Shown piece after piece: positions 58,253 through 59,190 of a stretch of DNA of 59,190 bases (its first letter is position 1; the number at the start of each line of letters is the position of its first letter). A program made the position numbers and the translations under genes. The notes below the pieces were generated by a model that searched no databases, was not told the origin of the DNA, and saw only the letters and a list, made by a program, of their open reading frames with translations. Source of the DNA: Bacteroidales bacterium (lineage in GTDB: Bacteria > Bacteroidota > Bacteroidia > Bacteroidales > VadinHA17); assembly GCA_021157415.1 (NCBI GenBank), contig JAGGWN010000087.1:1-59190 (forward strand). Reading direction: 5' to 3'.

Positions 58253-58309
58253 ATAAAAAGAATGCTGCCACTTTAATCAAATGCATCAGCCATGAAAGGA
58301 GACATATCT

Positions 58310-59008
58310 ATGCCTCAGTACCGCAGGTTGTATGAGGTCCTGCGCAAGCACATTGTGGAAGGGGTTTATCAGGAGGGGGATCTTTTACCTTCCGAGAATG
58401 AACTTTGTGTCACGTACGGATTAACCCGTCCCACGGTCCGTCATGCGTTGGATGAACTTGTAAAAGACGGTTTTATCAAGAAGCAGAAAGGGAAAGGAAG
58501 CATTGTACATCCGTTGCCCAGAGGTATTGGCATTTTGTCGGTTGCCGGGACCACTTCCGCATTGGGTAACCGGGATCTGAAAACACGTATCCTGGTAAAA
58601 CCGGAGATCAGGTCGTGGGACGAAGCGTTTTTCTTTCCCCTGCCTGAACACATCAGGGAATCGGGATGTATTTACATGGAAAGATTGCGACTGATCGACG
58701 GAAAGCCTTTATTTTATGATCTTACTTATCTGCCGAACATCAATCTGCCCCGTTTTACTTCCAGAACGTTTGAAAACAGATCGTTATTTGACACGCTGCG
58801 CAGCAATTACCAGATCGAAATAACGGGGGGAGAACAGCGGTTATGGGCTATTAAGGCCGATGAACAGATTGCCGCCTTTTTACAGATACTGCCCGGAGAA
58901 CCGGTATTGCATCTGGAACGCAAGATCGACACCAACCGGGTAGGGTTCAGTTTTTTCTCCAGTCTTTATTGCGACACCTCCGAACAGGCTTTGTTCGGGG
59001 TATTTTGA
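58310..59008 (+). CDS. GntR/HutC-family transcriptional regulator
   Basis: This 232-residue regulator has an N-terminal winged helix (YRRLYEVLRKHIVEGVYQEG, ENELCVTYGLTRPTVRHALD, DGFIKKQKGKGSIV) and a C-terminal UTRA effector domain (SGCIYMERLRLIDGKPLFYD to FFSSLYCD). UTRA domains bind sugars, sugar phosphates or amino acids. The ATG at 58310 has AAAGGAG eight bases upstream and gives the usual N-terminus; an ATG at 58292 is the alternative. It is divergent from the E2-E1-HAD-PHP-SDR series and probably represses it through the palindrome at 58098-58113. Confidence 0.92.
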   Translation: MPQYRRLYEVLRKHIVEGVYQEGDLLPSENELCVTYGLTRPTVRHALDELVKDGFIKKQKGKGSIVHPLPRGIGILSVAGTTSALGNRDLKTRILVKPEIRSWDEAFFFPLPEHIRESGCIYMERLRLIDGKPLFYDLTYLPNINLPRFTSRTFENRSLFDTLRSNYQIEITGGEQRLWAIKADEQIAAFLQILPGEPVLHLERKIDTNRVGFSFFSSLYCDTSEQALFGVF

Positions 59009-59083
59009 TCCGTCAGAGGACGGACAATCCGCCGGTGGGTGACCAATCCGTCAGGGGACGAACAATCCGTCAGGGGACGGACA
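59008..59083. repeat. Four tandem 19-bp palindromic repeats after gntR
   Basis: Units start at 59008, 59027, 59046 and 59065 with the consensus ATCCGTCAGGGGACGGACA. Each unit contains CCGTC and GACGG around a four-base loop, so each copy can form a small hairpin. Unit 2 is the most diverged, and its changes (CCGCC...) partly break pairing. They begin at the gntR stop codon. A role in termination, mRNA protection or protein binding is possible. Confidence 0.9.
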
Positions 59084-59142
59084 AGGGGGGGAGGATTACA
59101 TACCACGCAGCCAGCACCGAAAATATTTAGGAACTACCACAG

Positions 59143-59186
59143 GGCGGGCCTGCCCGCCTGAATGAATTCATTCGGGCAGGCCCGCC
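59143..59186. repeat. GC-rich inverted repeat at the window edge
   Basis: GGCGGGCCTGCCCG (59143-59156) and its exact complement (59173-59186) flank a spacer that itself holds the palindrome GAATGAATTCATTC. The whole can form an extended hairpin, and the GC-rich arms are themselves partly self-complementary. The element resembles dispersed intergenic palindromes of bacterial genomes; the copy may continue beyond the window. Confidence 0.85.
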
Positions 59187-59190
59187 TGAA

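Noticed and set aside
59008-59083. Possible CRISPR array
   Set aside because: Units are contiguous 19-mers with no spacers, and no cas genes are present in the window.

Overview
The window looks like chromosomal DNA of a Bacteroidota, most likely Bacteroidales. The reasons are families almost confined to that phylum (DUF6340, DUF6452 and DUF6048 proteins, a five-repeat DUF349 protein, YidC with a very large periplasmic domain), GH29/GH109 sugar genes, a fused alpha/beta E1 dehydrogenase, scarce Shine-Dalgarno sequences, and several promoters of the Bacteroidota type (TAnnTTTG at about -7, TTTG or TTG at about -33). The genus cannot be fixed by eye.

Layout. 1-2700: the 3' end of an interrupted or truncated gene, then an apparently complete IS21-family element (istA, istB) with 24-bp-period repeats at both ends and a perfect 16-bp hairpin just before istA. 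2823-3043: tRNA-Gly(CCC) and tRNA-Thr(CGT). 3116-15104 (all minus): M48 membrane protease, two tandem DUF6340 lipoproteins, fabG, a sirtuin, sucD, yidC, pyrG and a DUF349 protein. 15242-19204 (plus): glpF-glpK-glpD. 19205-20443: a decayed segment in which a lacI-type regulator without its DNA-binding domain lies head to head with the last third of a KDPG aldolase gene. 20494-20865: RNase P RNA. 20876-24583: two tandem hybrid histidine kinases.

24717-34693: a sugar locus with fuculokinase, fucose isomerase, GH29 alpha-fucosidase and a GbsR/MarR regulator, and divergently a GH109-like protein, an FHS sugar transporter and an N-acetylhexosamine-kinase-like enzyme. Together these suggest use of fucose and N-acetylhexosamine from host-type glycans. 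34734-37555: UDP-glucuronate-epimerase-like enzyme, APS kinase and UDP-GlcNAc 2-epimerase, consistent with surface polysaccharide precursors. 37607-40024: rny, 6S RNA, zapA and a coiled-coil protein. 40141-48541: M23 peptidase, nucleotidyltransferase, anmK, iron alcohol dehydrogenase, C69 peptidase, DUF6452 and DUF6048.

48759-59008 is the most unusual region. A GntR/HutC regulator is divergent from a minus-strand series: lipoyl E2, fused E1, two HAD phosphatases, a PHP-domain protein, an SDR with a degenerate aldolase-like N-terminus, and a sorbose-1-phosphate-reductase-like dehydrogenase. A perfect palindrome ACTTGTA-AA-TACAAGT overlaps the -33 region of the E2 promoter, so the regulator probably controls at least the first genes. 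The last 180 bases hold four 19-bp palindromic tandem repeats and a long GC-rich inverted repeat.

Limits: all family calls come from reading translated sequence and motifs, with no database search. Substrates for the sugar and polyol loci are inferences.
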